In this document: positions 52,911 to 61,760 of the stretch, in pieces
Layout: each line of letters begins with the position of its first letter
Numbering within the stretch: the stretch's first letter is position 1
Assembly: GCA_016791105.1 (NCBI GenBank)
Contig: JAEUNM010000037.1
Location: 1-64,000, forward strand
Reading direction: 5' to 3'
Source: Rhodocyclaceae bacterium
GTDB lineage: Bacteria > Pseudomonadota > Gammaproteobacteria > Burkholderiales > Rhodocyclaceae
DNA: 64,000 nt
Notes under the pieces: generated by a model
Databases searched by the model: none
Told to the model about the DNA's origin: nothing
Seen by the model: the letters and a program-made list of their open reading frames with translations, nothing else
Made by a program: the position numbers and the translations under genes

Positions 52911-52941
52911 TAACAAAACGGGCGCCACCCGGGCGCCCGTT
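52911..52941 (-). terminator. Rho-independent terminator of the second PEP-CTERM gene
   Basis: On the minus strand AACGGGCGC pairs with GCGCCCGTT to form a 9-10-bp GC-rich stem, followed by TTTTGTTATT. It lies 25 bp past the stop of the PEP-CTERM gene. Confidence 0.8.
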
Positions 52942-52965
52942 CAACTGACTACAGGTGCGAGCGGC

Positions 52966-53565
52966 TTAGGCGCGCGAGCGACGGCGAGCACCGGCGAATG
53001 CAAGGCCGCCAGCGGCCAGAAGCCCCAAGGATACCGGCTCAGGCACCGGCGTGCCGGTCTGATTGACGCTTACGTCGTCCAGGCCCCAAAAAGAGGGATC
53101 CTGCCGAAATTCGAACGAAATCGTGGTCGTTGCAGCCGTCGCCACCAAATCCGCGGTGAATTGCGTCATGCCGAAACCGCCACTATTGGAGAATGACGGC
53201 GCCGGCGTTGCGCCCCCCCAATGCCAGGCAAATGAAGTGGTGGTACCGCCCCCGTTCGACAGCCAGAACTCGATATGGTAGGTGGCGCCCGGCGTCGTGG
53301 CGAGCGTCTGGGAAATACCGCCGGTGGAACCTACGGGGCCGAAAAACGCGCCATCGATCCCGCTGTGGACGTAAAAGCTGCTGGTGGTTACACCGGTAAA
53401 GCCAGTGTTGCCGAACTGCGTCCAGCCGGAAAGATCGCCGGTTTCGAAACCGCCGTTGGTGACGAGTTCGGCATTGGCCTGACTGGCGACCAAGGCAATG
53501 GCGCAAGCGGCGGCAAGCTTGCCAAGACGGCGTGCGAACGGTGTGATTTCTTGTTTGGTTTGCAT
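52966..53565 (-). CDS. PEP-CTERM sorting domain protein, carbohydrate-binding-like
   Basis: A 199-residue exported protein: signal peptide up to SQANA (residue about 32), then a jelly-roll-like domain opening with ELVTNGGFETGDLSGWTQFG and containing YHIEFWLSNGGG and FWGLDDVSV. This pattern is typical of CBM_4_9-like PEP-CTERM proteins. The C-terminus VPEPVSLGLLAAGGLAFAGA with RRRSRA is a full PEP-CTERM signal for exosortase processing. TAGGAC upstream of the ATG is a good ribosome binding site. A sigma-54 promoter lies about 150 bp upstream, and a matched activator-type box about 62 bp beyond it; a terminator follows. It is therefore a complete monocistronic unit, most likely a matrix or surface protein. 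Confidence 0.9.
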   Translation of the reverse strand: MQTKQEITPFARRLGKLAAACAIALVASQANAELVTNGGFETGDLSGWTQFGNTGFTGVTTSSFYVHSGIDGAFFGPVGSTGGISQTLATTPGATYHIEFWLSNGGGTTTSFAWHWGGATPAPSFSNSGGFGMTQFTADLVATAATTTISFEFRQDPSFWGLDDVSVNQTGTPVPEPVSLGLLAAGGLAFAGARRRSRA

Positions 53566-53714
53566 GATTTTGTCCTATGACAATCAGAAAATAAATCGCG
53601 CGGTAAAGAGCGGCACTAGCAATCTGTAACGCCGGGTGGAAAACCACTTGGCAAGCTTGATGCTGTACCGGCCATCACCTTGCCTACGGCATATCAACTG
53701 CACGCGAATGTCCT

Positions 53715-53730
53715 AGCAACAACCATACCA
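53715..53730 (-). promoter_or_regulatory. Sigma-54 (-24/-12) promoter
   Basis: On the minus strand TGGTATGGTTGTTGCT fits TGGCACG-N4-TTGCW at TGG, at the G after the variable pair, and at TTGCT, with exactly 10 bp between GG and GC. The predicted start is near 53704, leaving a leader of about 140 nt. Confidence 0.7.
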
Positions 53731-53788
53731 AACATCACAACGTATTGATTTGACGATATATTTAACACAATTTACCAAGAACGAGCAT

Positions 53789-53809
53789 GCGAATGTAAAG
53801 TTTACCGAC
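53789..53809 (-). promoter_or_regulatory. Candidate enhancer box matching the one at 1592
   Basis: On the minus strand it ends in TTTACATTCGC and agrees with the 1592-1612 box at about 17 of 21 positions. It contains the palindrome GTAAAGTTTAC (plus-strand reading). Its distance to the -24 element equals that at the first gene. Confidence 0.5.
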
Positions 53810-54151
53810 ACCCCGACATTATGCCGAACAACTCGGCGTCAGCGCTGCTGCGGACCAAAGGAAATCATGAACTAACCGGCATTTGCCAAGCAGGGGTTAT
53901 TCCCCGTTTAGAGCAGAATTGCGGTACTTGCGGCGGGGTTCAGGGGTTTCGGATGCGCCTTGATTTGCGCGTAACTCGAAACGGCCAGGCACCCGATCGT
54001 GCTGCCCGCATTGCCCGTCCTGCAGTGGCAGGCGGGACAGCATGGCGTCACGCGCCGGCGCGGGCCGCCGGCGCCGCGGAGCGCCGAACAAAAGGGGACT
54101 CGGAAACGGGTAAAGATGAAACCGGTTTTTTCGGCAGCGAACTTCGATGCG
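53810..54151. other. Gap between the PEP-CTERM promoter region and fahA
   Basis: About 340 bp in which I see no supportable gene, terminator or repeat. The open frame at 53821-54243 on the plus strand has no plausible start signal or domain and overlaps fahA. Confidence 0.4.
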
Positions 54152-55438
54152 TCAATCGGCCAAGGCAGCAAACACCGTCGCCGTGCACTCGCCAAACCCT
54201 ATCGGCCGGAAGCCTTCGCGCGCACAGCGTCCGTGCAGCGTAATGCTGTCACCATCGTGCAGGAAGGTGCGCGTTTCACCGTTGCTGAGCCGTATCGCGC
54301 GTTTGCCGCCTGCGCTCAGTTCAAGCAGCGAACCGGCCTGATCGGGGGCGGGGCCGGACAGCGTGCCGGTGGCGATCAAATCTCCGCTCATCAATGCGCA
54401 GCCATTGACCGTGTGGTGAGCGACCAACTGGGCGATGGTCCAGTAGGCCGCATCGGCGAAATTGGAGTGGCTGATGCGCTCGGGCGCGTTGCCGGCGGCG
54501 CGCATGGCCTGAGTCTGCAGCCGCACTTCCAGATCGATAGCGAAGGCGCCGCGCGCGCGGTTGGCGGCACCCTCCAGATAGGGCAAGGGCTGCGGATCGT
54601 CCGCGGGACGCTGCCAGGGCCGGCGGAACGGCGCCAGCGCTTCCAGCGTGACGATCCAGGGCGACACCGTGCTGACAAAATTTTTCGCCAGGAAAGGTCC
54701 GAGCGGCTGGTATTCCCAGGCCTGCAGGTCGCGCGCGCTCCAGTCGTTGAATAGTGCGAAGCCGAATATGTGCTCTTCGGCCTGGTCTAGCCTTATGGCT
54801 TGCCCGCGTGGATTGGGCCGCCCGACGAATACCCCCAGTTCCAGCTCAAAATCCAGCCGCTGGCTGGGGCCGAAGCGCGGCGCCACGTCCTCCTCGCCCT
54901 TGTACTGTCCGCACGGGCGCGGGAAACCATGGCCGCTTGCTTCTATGGTGGACGCCCGGCCGTGATAGCCAATCGGCACCCACTTGTAATTGGGCAACAG
55001 CGGATTGTCCGGCCGGAACAGCCGGCCCACCGCCGTGGCGTGGTATATGCCGGCATAAAAATCGGTGTAGTCGCCGATGCGGCACGGCAGCCCCATGCGT
55101 GCGCGACCCATGGGCACGAGCGCCTCGCGCCAGCGCGCCTCGTCCGCGCTGGCGCGCGTAAGCCCTTCCGCCAACAGGAACCGCATGTTTGCGCGCGCGG
55201 CGAGGTCCAGTTCCATGAGCCGGTTCATGTCGGCATGATCGACCAGGCCGGCGCGGCGCAAATCCAGTATCTGGTCGCCTATCGCAACGCCCAGGCGCCA
55301 GTCGGTGTCGCCGGCTGCGCGGTAACGGCCGTAAGGCAAATTCTGGATCGGAAATTCGCAGCCCGCGACATTGGCCGAATCAACCCAACTCATGCGGGCC
55401 GGGTCATGCGTCGCGTCGATACCCGATTCGGCGCTCAT
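54152..55438 (-). CDS. fahA: Fumarylacetoacetase
   Basis: A 428-residue enzyme that cleaves fumarylacetoacetate to fumarate and acetoacetate, the last step of tyrosine/homogentisate catabolism, in the cytoplasm. It has the family's N-terminal SH3-like part (PYGRYRAAGDTDWRLGVAIG) and the FAH core: DYTDFYAGIYHATAVGRLFR, LPNYKWVPIGYHGRAST, LDFELELGVFVG, FNDWSARDLQAWEYQPLGPF and MSGDLIATGTLSG, which carry the metal ligands and catalytic His. The length is normal. The start overlaps the upstream VOC gene by 4 bp (ATGA), so the three genes hppD, VOC and fahA form one operon. Homogentisate dioxygenase (hmgA) and maleylacetoacetate isomerase are not in the window. Confidence 0.95.
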   Translation of the reverse strand: MSAESGIDATHDPARMSWVDSANVAGCEFPIQNLPYGRYRAAGDTDWRLGVAIGDQILDLRRAGLVDHADMNRLMELDLAARANMRFLLAEGLTRASADEARWREALVPMGRARMGLPCRIGDYTDFYAGIYHATAVGRLFRPDNPLLPNYKWVPIGYHGRASTIEASGHGFPRPCGQYKGEEDVAPRFGPSQRLDFELELGVFVGRPNPRGQAIRLDQAEEHIFGFALFNDWSARDLQAWEYQPLGPFLAKNFVSTVSPWIVTLEALAPFRRPWQRPADDPQPLPYLEGAANRARGAFAIDLEVRLQTQAMRAAGNAPERISHSNFADAAYWTIAQLVAHHTVNGCALMSGDLIATGTLSGPAPDQAGSLLELSAGGKRAIRLSNGETRTFLHDGDSITLHGRCAREGFRPIGFGECTATVFAALAD

Positions 55439-55980
55439 GATTTCAGCTCGCGTTCGTGCAGGAAGGCCGCATGGGGCGGCGCGCGCCGGGTTTGGCTCCA
55501 GTCCTCCAGCATTTTCCACTTCACTTCGTCCAGGCGGCGCAGCATGTTTTGTTCCTCGGGATCGGGGCATGCCAGTTCGAGCCGGTGGCCGTTCGGATCG
55601 AAAAAGTAAATCGAGTGAAACGCGCCGTGGTCTATCACGCCCAGCACCTCCACGCCATGGGCCTCCAGGTGGGCCTTGTATTCCAGCAGCGTGGCGCGGT
55701 CGCGCACGCGGAAGGCGATATGTTGCACCCAGTCCGGCGTATTCGGGTCGCGCCCCATGGGCGGCTTGGTCGGCAGTTCGAAAAACGCCAGCACGTTGCC
55801 GCCGCCGGCGTCCAGAAATACGTGCATGTAAGGATCGGGCTGTTTGGTCGACGGCACGCGGTCCTCCGCGATCGCCAGCACGAATCCCATATTGAGCATG
55901 CGGCCGTACCACTCGACGGTTTCGCGGGCATCCCTGCAGCGGTAGGCAACGTGGTGTATGCGGTCGATGGCGAGCGTCAT
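55435..55980 (-). CDS. VOC-family dioxygenase/glyoxalase-like protein
   Basis: A 181-residue protein made of two VOC modules. The first opens RIHHVAYRCRDARETVEWYG and ends AFFELP (Glu68); the second opens VQHIAFRV (His87) and ends FFDPNGHRLELA (Glu135). Candidate metal ligands His10, Glu68, His87 and Glu135 are all present. DHGAFHSIYFFDPNGH is similar to the region of extradiol dioxygenases with catalytic His residues. The gene sits tightly between hppD (2 bp) and fahA (4-bp overlap), so it very likely acts on a tyrosine-pathway intermediate. The missing step in this operon is homogentisate ring opening or isomerisation; assigning it here is inference. Glyoxalase-type activity is the alternative. 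Confidence 0.75.
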   Translation of the reverse strand: MTLAIDRIHHVAYRCRDARETVEWYGRMLNMGFVLAIAEDRVPSTKQPDPYMHVFLDAGGGNVLAFFELPTKPPMGRDPNTPDWVQHIAFRVRDRATLLEYKAHLEAHGVEVLGVIDHGAFHSIYFFDPNGHRLELACPDPEEQNMLRRLDEVKWKMLEDWSQTRRAPPHAAFLHERELKS

Positions 55981-55981
55981 G

Positions 55982-57064
55982 TCAGGCCTCCTGATGCAGC
56001 GTGCCGCGGCGTATCTGGTCGCGCTCCAGACTGTCGAACAGCGCCTTGAAATTGCCTTCACCAAAGCCCTGATCGTTCTTGCGCTGGATAAATTCGAAAA
56101 ACACCGGCCCCAGCACGGTTTCGCTGAATAGTTGCAGCAACAGGCGCGGCTCGTCGCCGCGCGTCGAGCCATCCAGCAATATGCCGCGCGCCTTGAGTGC
56201 GGCCACCGGCTCGCCGTGGCCGGGCAGGCGCTCGTCCAGCATTTCGTAATAGACGTCGTTGGGCGCCGGCATGAGCGGCACGCCTGCCGCCCGCAAAGCA
56301 TCCACGCTGGCGCACAGATCGTCGCTCAGCAGCGCGATGTGCTGTATGCCTTCGCCATTGAATTGCATGAGGAATTCCTCGATTTGCCCGCTGCCGCCGC
56401 GGCCCGCTTCTTCATTGAGCGGAATGCGGATAAGTCCGTCCGGCGCGGTCATGGCGCGGCTGGTAAGCGCCGTATATTCGCCCTTGATGTCGAAATGGCG
56501 GATTTCCCGGAAATTGAATATGTGCTCGTAAAAATGGCCCCAGAACGCCATGCGGCCGCGGTACACGTTGTGCGTAAGGTGGTCTATCACGCGCAAACCG
56601 TGGCCGCGCGGATGCCGCTCGGCGCCGGGCAGAAATGCGAAATCGATGTCGTAGATGGCTTTGCCGTCTTCATAACGGTCTATCAGATACAGCGGTGCGC
56701 CGCCTATGCCCTTGATGGCCGGCAGTTTAAGTTCCATGGGGCCGGTCGGCACATCCACCGGCTGCGCGCCCAGGTCCAGCGCGCGCTGGTAGGCGCGGTG
56801 CGAATCTTTCACACGAAACGCCATGGCACAGGCGCTCGGGCCGTGCTCGGCCGCGAAATAGCCGGCCAGACTTTTCGGCTCGCGATTCACGATGAAATTG
56901 ATGTCGCCCTGGCGGTACAACACCACGTCCTTGCTGCGGTGGCGCGCCACCAGCGCAAAACCCAGCTTTTCGAACAGAGGCTCCAGCAGCCCCGGCACGG
57001 GCGATGCGAATTCGACAAATTCAAAACCCATAAGTCCCATCGGGTTGTCGAACAGGTCAGGCAT
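55982..57064 (-). CDS. hppD: 4-hydroxyphenylpyruvate dioxygenase
   Basis: A 360-residue enzyme converting 4-hydroxyphenylpyruvate to homogentisate, using a non-haem iron, in the cytoplasm. It begins with the family start [16 protein letters not shown], contains [20 protein letters not shown] and ends with [20 protein letters not shown]. The iron ligands are His162, His242 and Glu324, almost the same numbering as the Pseudomonas enzyme. The start is supported by GGGAGC upstream. It is the first gene of the tyrosine catabolism operon. Confidence 0.95.
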   Translation of the reverse strand: MPDLFDNPMGLMGFEFVEFASPVPGLLEPLFEKLGFALVARHRSKDVVLYRQGDINFIVNREPKSLAGYFAAEHGPSACAMAFRVKDSHRAYQRALDLGAQPVDVPTGPMELKLPAIKGIGGAPLYLIDRYEDGKAIYDIDFAFLPGAERHPRGHGLRVIDHLTHNVYRGRMAFWGHFYEHIFNFREIRHFDIKGEYTALTSRAMTAPDGLIRIPLNEEAGRGGSGQIEEFLMQFNGEGIQHIALLSDDLCASVDALRAAGVPLMPAPNDVYYEMLDERLPGHGEPVAALKARGILLDGSTRGDEPRLLLQLFSETVLGPVFFEFIQRKNDQGFGEGNFKALFDSLERDQIRRGTLHQEA

Positions 57065-57356
57065 GGAGTGCTCCCAGTTATTGGCGTTGACCAGCCGTAT
57101 GGCGATTCGATCACGCAAGCCGCGCCGCTGGCCGTGGGGTTTGCACGCGCGGCCCGGCGCAGGCCCTGGGAATATTATGATTTGGCAGGCCCGCGCGCCG
57201 GCAGGCACGCGCTCACGGAACGCCGAGAAATCGCCCGGCACGGCCACCGTGAGGACGCCGAACGAAATGACATGCGGGAATTCCCGCTGCTCGGATTTTT
57301 GTCGCAGCGCGACGCGAGTTACCCATGATTGCACCCGCGCGCCAAAGCCGAATCGC
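57065..57356. other. Gap upstream of hppD
   Basis: About 290 bp between the ureide and tyrosine operons, both on the minus strand. It must contain the hppD promoter and the end of the ureide transcript, but I see no clear promoter box or strong terminator hairpin. Confidence 0.4.
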
Positions 57357-57848
57357 TCACACGCACACCGTCTTTTCTTGCGGGCCGATATCCACCTCGT
57401 CGCAGTTGTTGCCCGGTCCCAGACGGTCGGCGACCAGAAAATCGCCGGCTTCCAGCGCCAGCAGCGGGTGATGCCACACGCCGCGGCGGAAATTGACACC
57501 CTGGCGGCCGTCGCTGATAAAAGCGCGCGCCGAGGCGGTGTCGGGGCCGTCAGCCACGACCACGACGAAGCGCTGGCCGGCCAGCGGCACAAAGGCTTGA
57601 GAGCCCAGCGGATGGCGCTCCAGCGTGTGCAGGCGGCAAGGCAGGGCCTGCGCGTCGGCGCGGAATATCGATAGTGCCAGGCGGCCGCCGGCGTCGCACT
57701 CGATCTGCGCCAGATCGGTAAAGCGCTGGCTGCTGCCGGCGTTGATGGCATAGCTGTCGCGGCCGGCGCATTCGATCACCTGCCCATAGGGCGCGAAGGC
57801 GGCGGCGGTGAGCGGTTCGGCGCACAGCATGGTCGCGGCGCTGCTCAT
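57357..57848 (-). CDS. allA: Ureidoglycolate lyase
   Basis: A 163-residue enzyme of the AllA/ureidoglycolate lyase family, which splits ureidoglycolate into glyoxylate and urea. The cupin-like fold is recognisable from [17 protein letters not shown] at the start, [34 protein letters not shown] and [17 protein letters not shown], with the His pair at the active site, and [18 protein letters not shown] near the end. Its start overlaps the allantoicase stop by 4 bp (ATGA). Together the two enzymes turn allantoate into glyoxylate and urea. Confidence 0.9.
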   Translation of the reverse strand: MSSAATMLCAEPLTAAAFAPYGQVIECAGRDSYAINAGSSQRFTDLAQIECDAGGRLALSIFRADAQALPCRLHTLERHPLGSQAFVPLAGQRFVVVVADGPDTASARAFISDGRQGVNFRRGVWHHPLLALEAGDFLVADRLGPGNNCDEVDIGPQEKTVCV

Positions 57849-58864
57849 GCCGGCTCCCCCCACAGCCGCAGGCGCGACACCCCGCCGTCCGGATGCAGGT
57901 TCAGCCGCACATGGCTCACCACGCCCAGCGCCGCGACCGCATCCGTGATGACATGCACGTGGTCGGCCTGCATGCGGGTTTCTTCCAGCAAGGTGGGCCA
58001 GAACTGCGCCTGGCTTACCAGTGCCCGTTTGCCGAGGCCGGGGGCGTAAGCCGCCTGTATTGAGCAGCGGTCGGGGAAATTGCCCTTGAAATGCGCCGTA
58101 TCCAGCTCGATGCGGCGCACCGTGCCGGCATGGCCCAGCGCCACGATGCACCAGTCGAAACCGGGTTCGCGCCGGCGCCGGGTTTCCCAGCCGTCGCCCA
58201 TGTCCACGCCGCGCCCGGGCAGCAGCATATTGCCGACCACGCCGAAATGCTGGTCGTTCCAGGCGATGGGATAAGCACCGTTGAGCGCGGCGGCAAGATT
58301 CACCAGGCCGTCGGTGCAGGCTTCCGGCTCGCCCGCGGGGCGGCCGTACACGCGCAGCCGGGCCACGCCGCCATCGGGCAGAATGTTGAGCCGCAAGTGG
58401 CTGAACACGGCCGCACCGCTATCCAGCGGAATCAGGTGATGACTGTTGCCGGAGAGCGGCGTCGGCGCCAGGAGCGGCTCCCAACTCGCGCCATCCATGG
58501 GATTGCGGCCGGCCCGGCAAGCGTCCAGCGATGCGCCCGGCGGGTAATTGCCGGTAAAAAAGCTGGTGTCGATATCCACCCCGGCCAGGCGGCCCGCGCG
58601 CGCCAGGCGCACGATGCACCAGTCGTGACCAGCGCTGCGCTTGCGGCGCGATTCCCAACCGTCCATCCATTTGCCGTTGGCGTCGTACTTGCCCGGCACG
58701 AATACCGCCGGCTGCGCTTGCAACATGCGCGCCATGGGCGCGAAAAAGTCATCCGAACAGGCGATGGCTTCGGCGCCCAGGCGCGCATCCGCCAGATTGA
58801 TCTGTTGATCGGCCCAATTCGGCAACTCGGCGGCGGGGGCAGTGAGGATGGCTGAATTTTCCAT
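57845..58864 (-). CDS. alc: Allantoicase
   Basis: A 339-residue enzyme hydrolysing allantoate to ureidoglycolate and urea in purine degradation. It shows the two homologous allantoicase domains: GWESRRKRSAGHDWCIVRLA with DIDTSFFTGNYPPGASLDA (about 65-120), and GWETRRRREPGFDWCIVALG with ELDTAHFKGNFPDRCSIQAA (about 220-275). Each is followed by a 'HLRLNI.PDGGVARLRVYG'-type strand pair. Length and start (NLADARLGAEAIACSDDFFA) match the family. It lies 10 bp after the ABC ATPase gene in the same operon. Confidence 0.95.
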   Translation of the reverse strand: MENSAILTAPAAELPNWADQQINLADARLGAEAIACSDDFFAPMARMLQAQPAVFVPGKYDANGKWMDGWESRRKRSAGHDWCIVRLARAGRLAGVDIDTSFFTGNYPPGASLDACRAGRNPMDGASWEPLLAPTPLSGNSHHLIPLDSGAAVFSHLRLNILPDGGVARLRVYGRPAGEPEACTDGLVNLAAALNGAYPIAWNDQHFGVVGNMLLPGRGVDMGDGWETRRRREPGFDWCIVALGHAGTVRRIELDTAHFKGNFPDRCSIQAAYAPGLGKRALVSQAQFWPTLLEETRMQADHVHVITDAVAALGVVSHVRLNLHPDGGVSRLRLWGEPA

Positions 58865-58874
58865 TAGTGCGCGC

Positions 58875-59603
58875 TTAGTTGATCGAACCTATGAATCCGG
58901 CAAGTTCCGGCGTCTGCGGATTGGCAAACAGGGTTTGCGGGTCGCCGCTTTCGTGTATGCGCCCCTGGTACATGAATACCAGTTTATCGCCGACTTCGCG
59001 GGCGAAGCGCATTTCGTGCGTCACCATGATGAGCGTCATGCCCTCGGCGGCCAGATTTTTGACCACCGCCAGCACCTCGTTCACCAGTTCCGGGTCCAAT
59101 GCCGAAGTAATTTCGTCGCACAGCAGCACGCGCGGCTGCATTGCGAGCGCGCGGGCGATGGCGACGCGCTGCTGCTGGCCGCCCGAAAGCTGGTCCGGAT
59201 AGGCATCGAACTTTTCCTGCAGGCCGACCTTGAGCAACATGGATTTGGCCAGATCGCGCGCGGCGTCATCGCCCATCTTGCGCACGATGCGCGTGGCCAG
59301 CATCACGTTCTGCCCGGCCGTGAGGTGCGGGAACAGATTGAACTGCTGGAAAATCATGCCCACTTTCATGCGCAGCGCGCGCAGGTCGGTGCCCTGCGGC
59401 CGGATGTGTTCACCATCCACTTCTATGGACCCGTCGTCGAAACTTTCCAGCCCGTTGATGGTGCGCAGCAAGGTGCTTTTGCCGGAACCGCTGCGACCGA
59501 TCAGCGCGATCACCTGGCCTTCTTCGATATCCAGGTCGATTCCACGCAACACGTGATTGCTGCCGAAATGTTTGTGCAGCGCCTCAATGCGCACGAGAGC
59601 CAT
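58875..59603 (-). CDS. ABC transporter ATP-binding protein, polar amino acid type
   Basis: A 242-residue ATPase with Walker A GRSGSGKST (36-44), Q-loop FQQFNLFPHLT, signature LSGGQQQR (139-146), Walker B VLLCDE (159-164) and switch His in MVTHEMRFAREV. This is the GlnQ/HisP-type family for polar amino acids and related solutes. It overlaps the permease gene by 20 bp. The operon contains the matching binding protein and two permeases, and ends in allantoicase and ureidoglycolate lyase. The cargo is therefore more likely a ureide such as allantoate or allantoin than an amino acid; that is inference from context. Confidence 0.92.
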   Translation of the reverse strand: MALVRIEALHKHFGSNHVLRGIDLDIEEGQVIALIGRSGSGKSTLLRTINGLESFDDGSIEVDGEHIRPQGTDLRALRMKVGMIFQQFNLFPHLTAGQNVMLATRIVRKMGDDAARDLAKSMLLKVGLQEKFDAYPDQLSGGQQQRVAIARALAMQPRVLLCDEITSALDPELVNEVLAVVKNLAAEGMTLIMVTHEMRFAREVGDKLVFMYQGRIHESGDPQTLFANPQTPELAGFIGSIN

Positions 59604-60240
59604 GAATTTTCCTTTCCAACATGCGGGAATAAGCAGATAGCGGGTAGCACAGGGCAAAATAGCCCAGCGCCACCAGGCCGAATACCAGGAAGGGCTGGAA
59701 GGTGGCATTGGCCAGCATCGATCCGGTTTTCGTCAGTTCCACGAAGCCGATGATGGATGTGACGGCAGTACCCTTTACCACCTGCACCGAAAAGCCCACA
59801 GTCGGGGCGATGGCGATGCGCAACGCCTGCGGCAGAATGACATGACGCATTTGTTCGACATGGGACATGGCCAGACTGGCCGATGCTTCCCACTGGCCTT
59901 TGGGGATCGCCTCCACGCAGCCGCGCCATATTTCGCCCAGGTAGGCGCTGGTGAATAGCGTAAGGCCCAACGCCGCCGCCAGCCAGGGCGGAATTTCCAG
60001 ACCGATCAGGCTGCTGCCGAAAAAGATGATGAATAACTGCATGAGCAGCGGCGTGCCCTGAAACACCTCGATGTAAGCCTGTGCCAGCCGGCGCGGCAGA
60101 GGGTTGCGGGCAATGCGCGCGAACAGTACGGCCAGGCCGGCAAGGCCGCCCAGCACGAAAGCCGTTAAAGACAGGCCCAGGGTCCATGCCGCACCGCCCA
60201 GCAGGTTGCGGACGATATCGCTTAGTTCGATGTCACTCAT
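59584..60240 (-). CDS. ABC transporter permease, HisMQ type
   Basis: A 218-residue inner-membrane permease with about five transmembrane helices. The usual family features are present: LSLTAFVLGGLAGLAVLFA, YIEVFQGTPLLMQLFIIFFG and the EAA loop EASASLAMSHVEQMRHVILP. It overlaps both neighbours (4 bp with the other permease, 20 bp with the ATPase), so the three are translationally coupled. It forms the channel with the second permease. Confidence 0.92.
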   Translation of the reverse strand: MSDIELSDIVRNLLGGAAWTLGLSLTAFVLGGLAGLAVLFARIARNPLPRRLAQAYIEVFQGTPLLMQLFIIFFGSSLIGLEIPPWLAAALGLTLFTSAYLGEIWRGCVEAIPKGQWEASASLAMSHVEQMRHVILPQALRIAIAPTVGFSVQVVKGTAVTSIIGFVELTKTGSMLANATFQPFLVFGLVALGYFALCYPLSAYSRMLERKIHGSRAH

Positions 60241-60905
60241 TTGCTTCTCCGGCCGAGCAGGCGCTGTCCGGTCAGCGCAAGCACCTGGCGCACACCTACG
60301 GCGAGCAGGAAATACATGGCCGTAACCACGAAATAGGTTTCAAAGGCGCGGAAATTGCGCGACTGAATAAAGTTGGCGGCAAAGGTCAATTCTTCAGCGG
60401 CGATTTGCGAGCACACCGAAGTGCCCAGCATCACGATTACCACCTGGCTGCAAATGGCCGGCCACACTTTGGCCAGCGCCGGCGGCAGCACGACATGGAA
60501 AAAGATTTGCCGCCGCGTCATGGCCAGCGACTGTGCCGCTTCGATCTGCCCGCGCGGCGTCGCCTCTATGCCGGCCCGGATAATTTCCGTGCTGTAGGCG
60601 CCGAGGTTGATCACCACCGCAAGAATCGCCGCTTGCCATTCGTCCATCTGCACTCCGAGCGAAGGCAGCCCGAAAAAGATGAAAAACAACTGGACCAGAA
60701 ACGGCGTGTTGCGTATCAGTTCCACATACACCGCAAAAATGCGGTCGAAAGGCGCGAGGCGCCAGGCGCGGCTCACCGCGCCGGCGGTGCCCAGCACCAA
60801 CCCCGCCACCGCGCCTATGCCGGTGAGCATGAGCGTGCGGCCGGTGCCCGCCAGCAGCGCCTCGCGGTACTCGAGCACCGCGGAAAAATCGAAAGCGTAA
60901 GCCAT
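60237..60905 (-). CDS. ABC transporter permease, HisMQ type
   Basis: A 222-residue inner-membrane permease: GRTLMLTGIGAVAGLVLGTA, YVELIRNTPFLVQLFFIFFG and the EAA loop EAAQSLAMTRRQIFFHVVLP are all present. It is paralogous to the neighbouring permease and starts the membrane part of the transporter, 42 bp after the binding-protein gene. Confidence 0.92.
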   Translation of the reverse strand: MAYAFDFSAVLEYREALLAGTGRTLMLTGIGAVAGLVLGTAGAVSRAWRLAPFDRIFAVYVELIRNTPFLVQLFFIFFGLPSLGVQMDEWQAAILAVVINLGAYSTEIIRAGIEATPRGQIEAAQSLAMTRRQIFFHVVLPPALAKVWPAICSQVVIVMLGTSVCSQIAAEELTFAANFIQSRNFRAFETYFVVTAMYFLLAVGVRQVLALTGQRLLGRRSK

Positions 60906-60947
60906 GGTGTACTCCGGCGCCGCGCAGGCGCGGCGCCTGCGGACGGG

Positions 60948-61733
60948 TTACAGATCGGCGGGCAGCGGCGCTTGCAGCCAGTGTTGGGAAACCTGGTTCA
61001 GTTCGCCACTGGCTTTAAGCTTGGCGATCACCGCGTTCACCTTGCCCAGCAGGGCGGCCTCGCCCTTATTTACGCCGACGTAACAGGGCGAGTTCTTGAT
61101 CAGAAATTTCGTTTCCAGACGGCGCAGTTTGCTGCGCTCATTCACCGCTGCAGCGACCACATTGCCAGTGGCGACCAGTTGCACCTGGCCGGACAGGTAG
61201 GCGGAAATGGTGGCGTTGTTGTCTTCGAAGCGCTTGATGTTGGCGGTGGGCGGGGCCAGCTTGCTGAATTCCAGATCTTCCACCGAGCCGCGCGTGACGC
61301 CTACCACCTTGCCGGCCGTGTCGGCGGCGGTTTTAACAGCAGCATCGCCGGGCCCGAATACGCCGTTGAAAAAGGGCGCGTAGGCGCTGGAAAAGTCGAT
61401 CACCTTTTCCCGGTCCGGGTTTTTACCCAGGCTGGAAATCACCAGGTCGGCCTTGCCGGTGGTCAGATACGGGATGCGATTGGTGCTGGTGACCGGAATC
61501 AGTTCCACCTTTAGTTTCATTTCACGGCCGATCAGATTCGCCACGTCGATATCATAGCCGCGCGGCTTGAGGTCCGGGCCAACGGTGCCGAAAGGCGGAA
61601 AATCCTGCGGTACCGCGATGCGCAGCACACCGCTCTTTTCCGCGCTGGACAGCGCGTCGGCCTGCGCCGCGCCCACGCCACCCGCGAGCAGCACGGCGGC
61701 GAACAATGTTTTCAGGAAGTGACGTTTATGCAT
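60948..61733 (-). CDS. Periplasmic solute-binding protein, family 3
   Basis: A 261-residue exported protein: signal peptide MHKRHFLKTLFAAVLLAGGV ending AAQA, then an SBP_bac_3 domain with LRIAVPQDFPPFGTVGPDLK, GYDIDVANLIGREMKLKVEL, TGKADLVISSLGKNPDREK (the conserved ligand-binding Asp/Arg region), VVGVTRGSVEDLEF and QVSQHWLQAPLP. It delivers the substrate to the two permeases. Given the allantoicase and ureidoglycolate lyase downstream, a ureide ligand is likely but unproven. Confidence 0.9.
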   Translation of the reverse strand: MHKRHFLKTLFAAVLLAGGVGAAQADALSSAEKSGVLRIAVPQDFPPFGTVGPDLKPRGYDIDVANLIGREMKLKVELIPVTSTNRIPYLTTGKADLVISSLGKNPDREKVIDFSSAYAPFFNGVFGPGDAAVKTAADTAGKVVGVTRGSVEDLEFSKLAPPTANIKRFEDNNATISAYLSGQVQLVATGNVVAAAVNERSKLRRLETKFLIKNSPCYVGVNKGEAALLGKVNAVIAKLKASGELNQVSQHWLQAPLPADL

Positions 61734-61760
61734 GGCGTTAGCTCCGGGTTGAGTGGCAAA

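Noticed and set aside
53821..54243. Plus-strand frame of 140 codons before fahA
   Set aside because: It overlaps the coding end of fahA on the other strand, has no ribosome binding site and no recognisable sequence.
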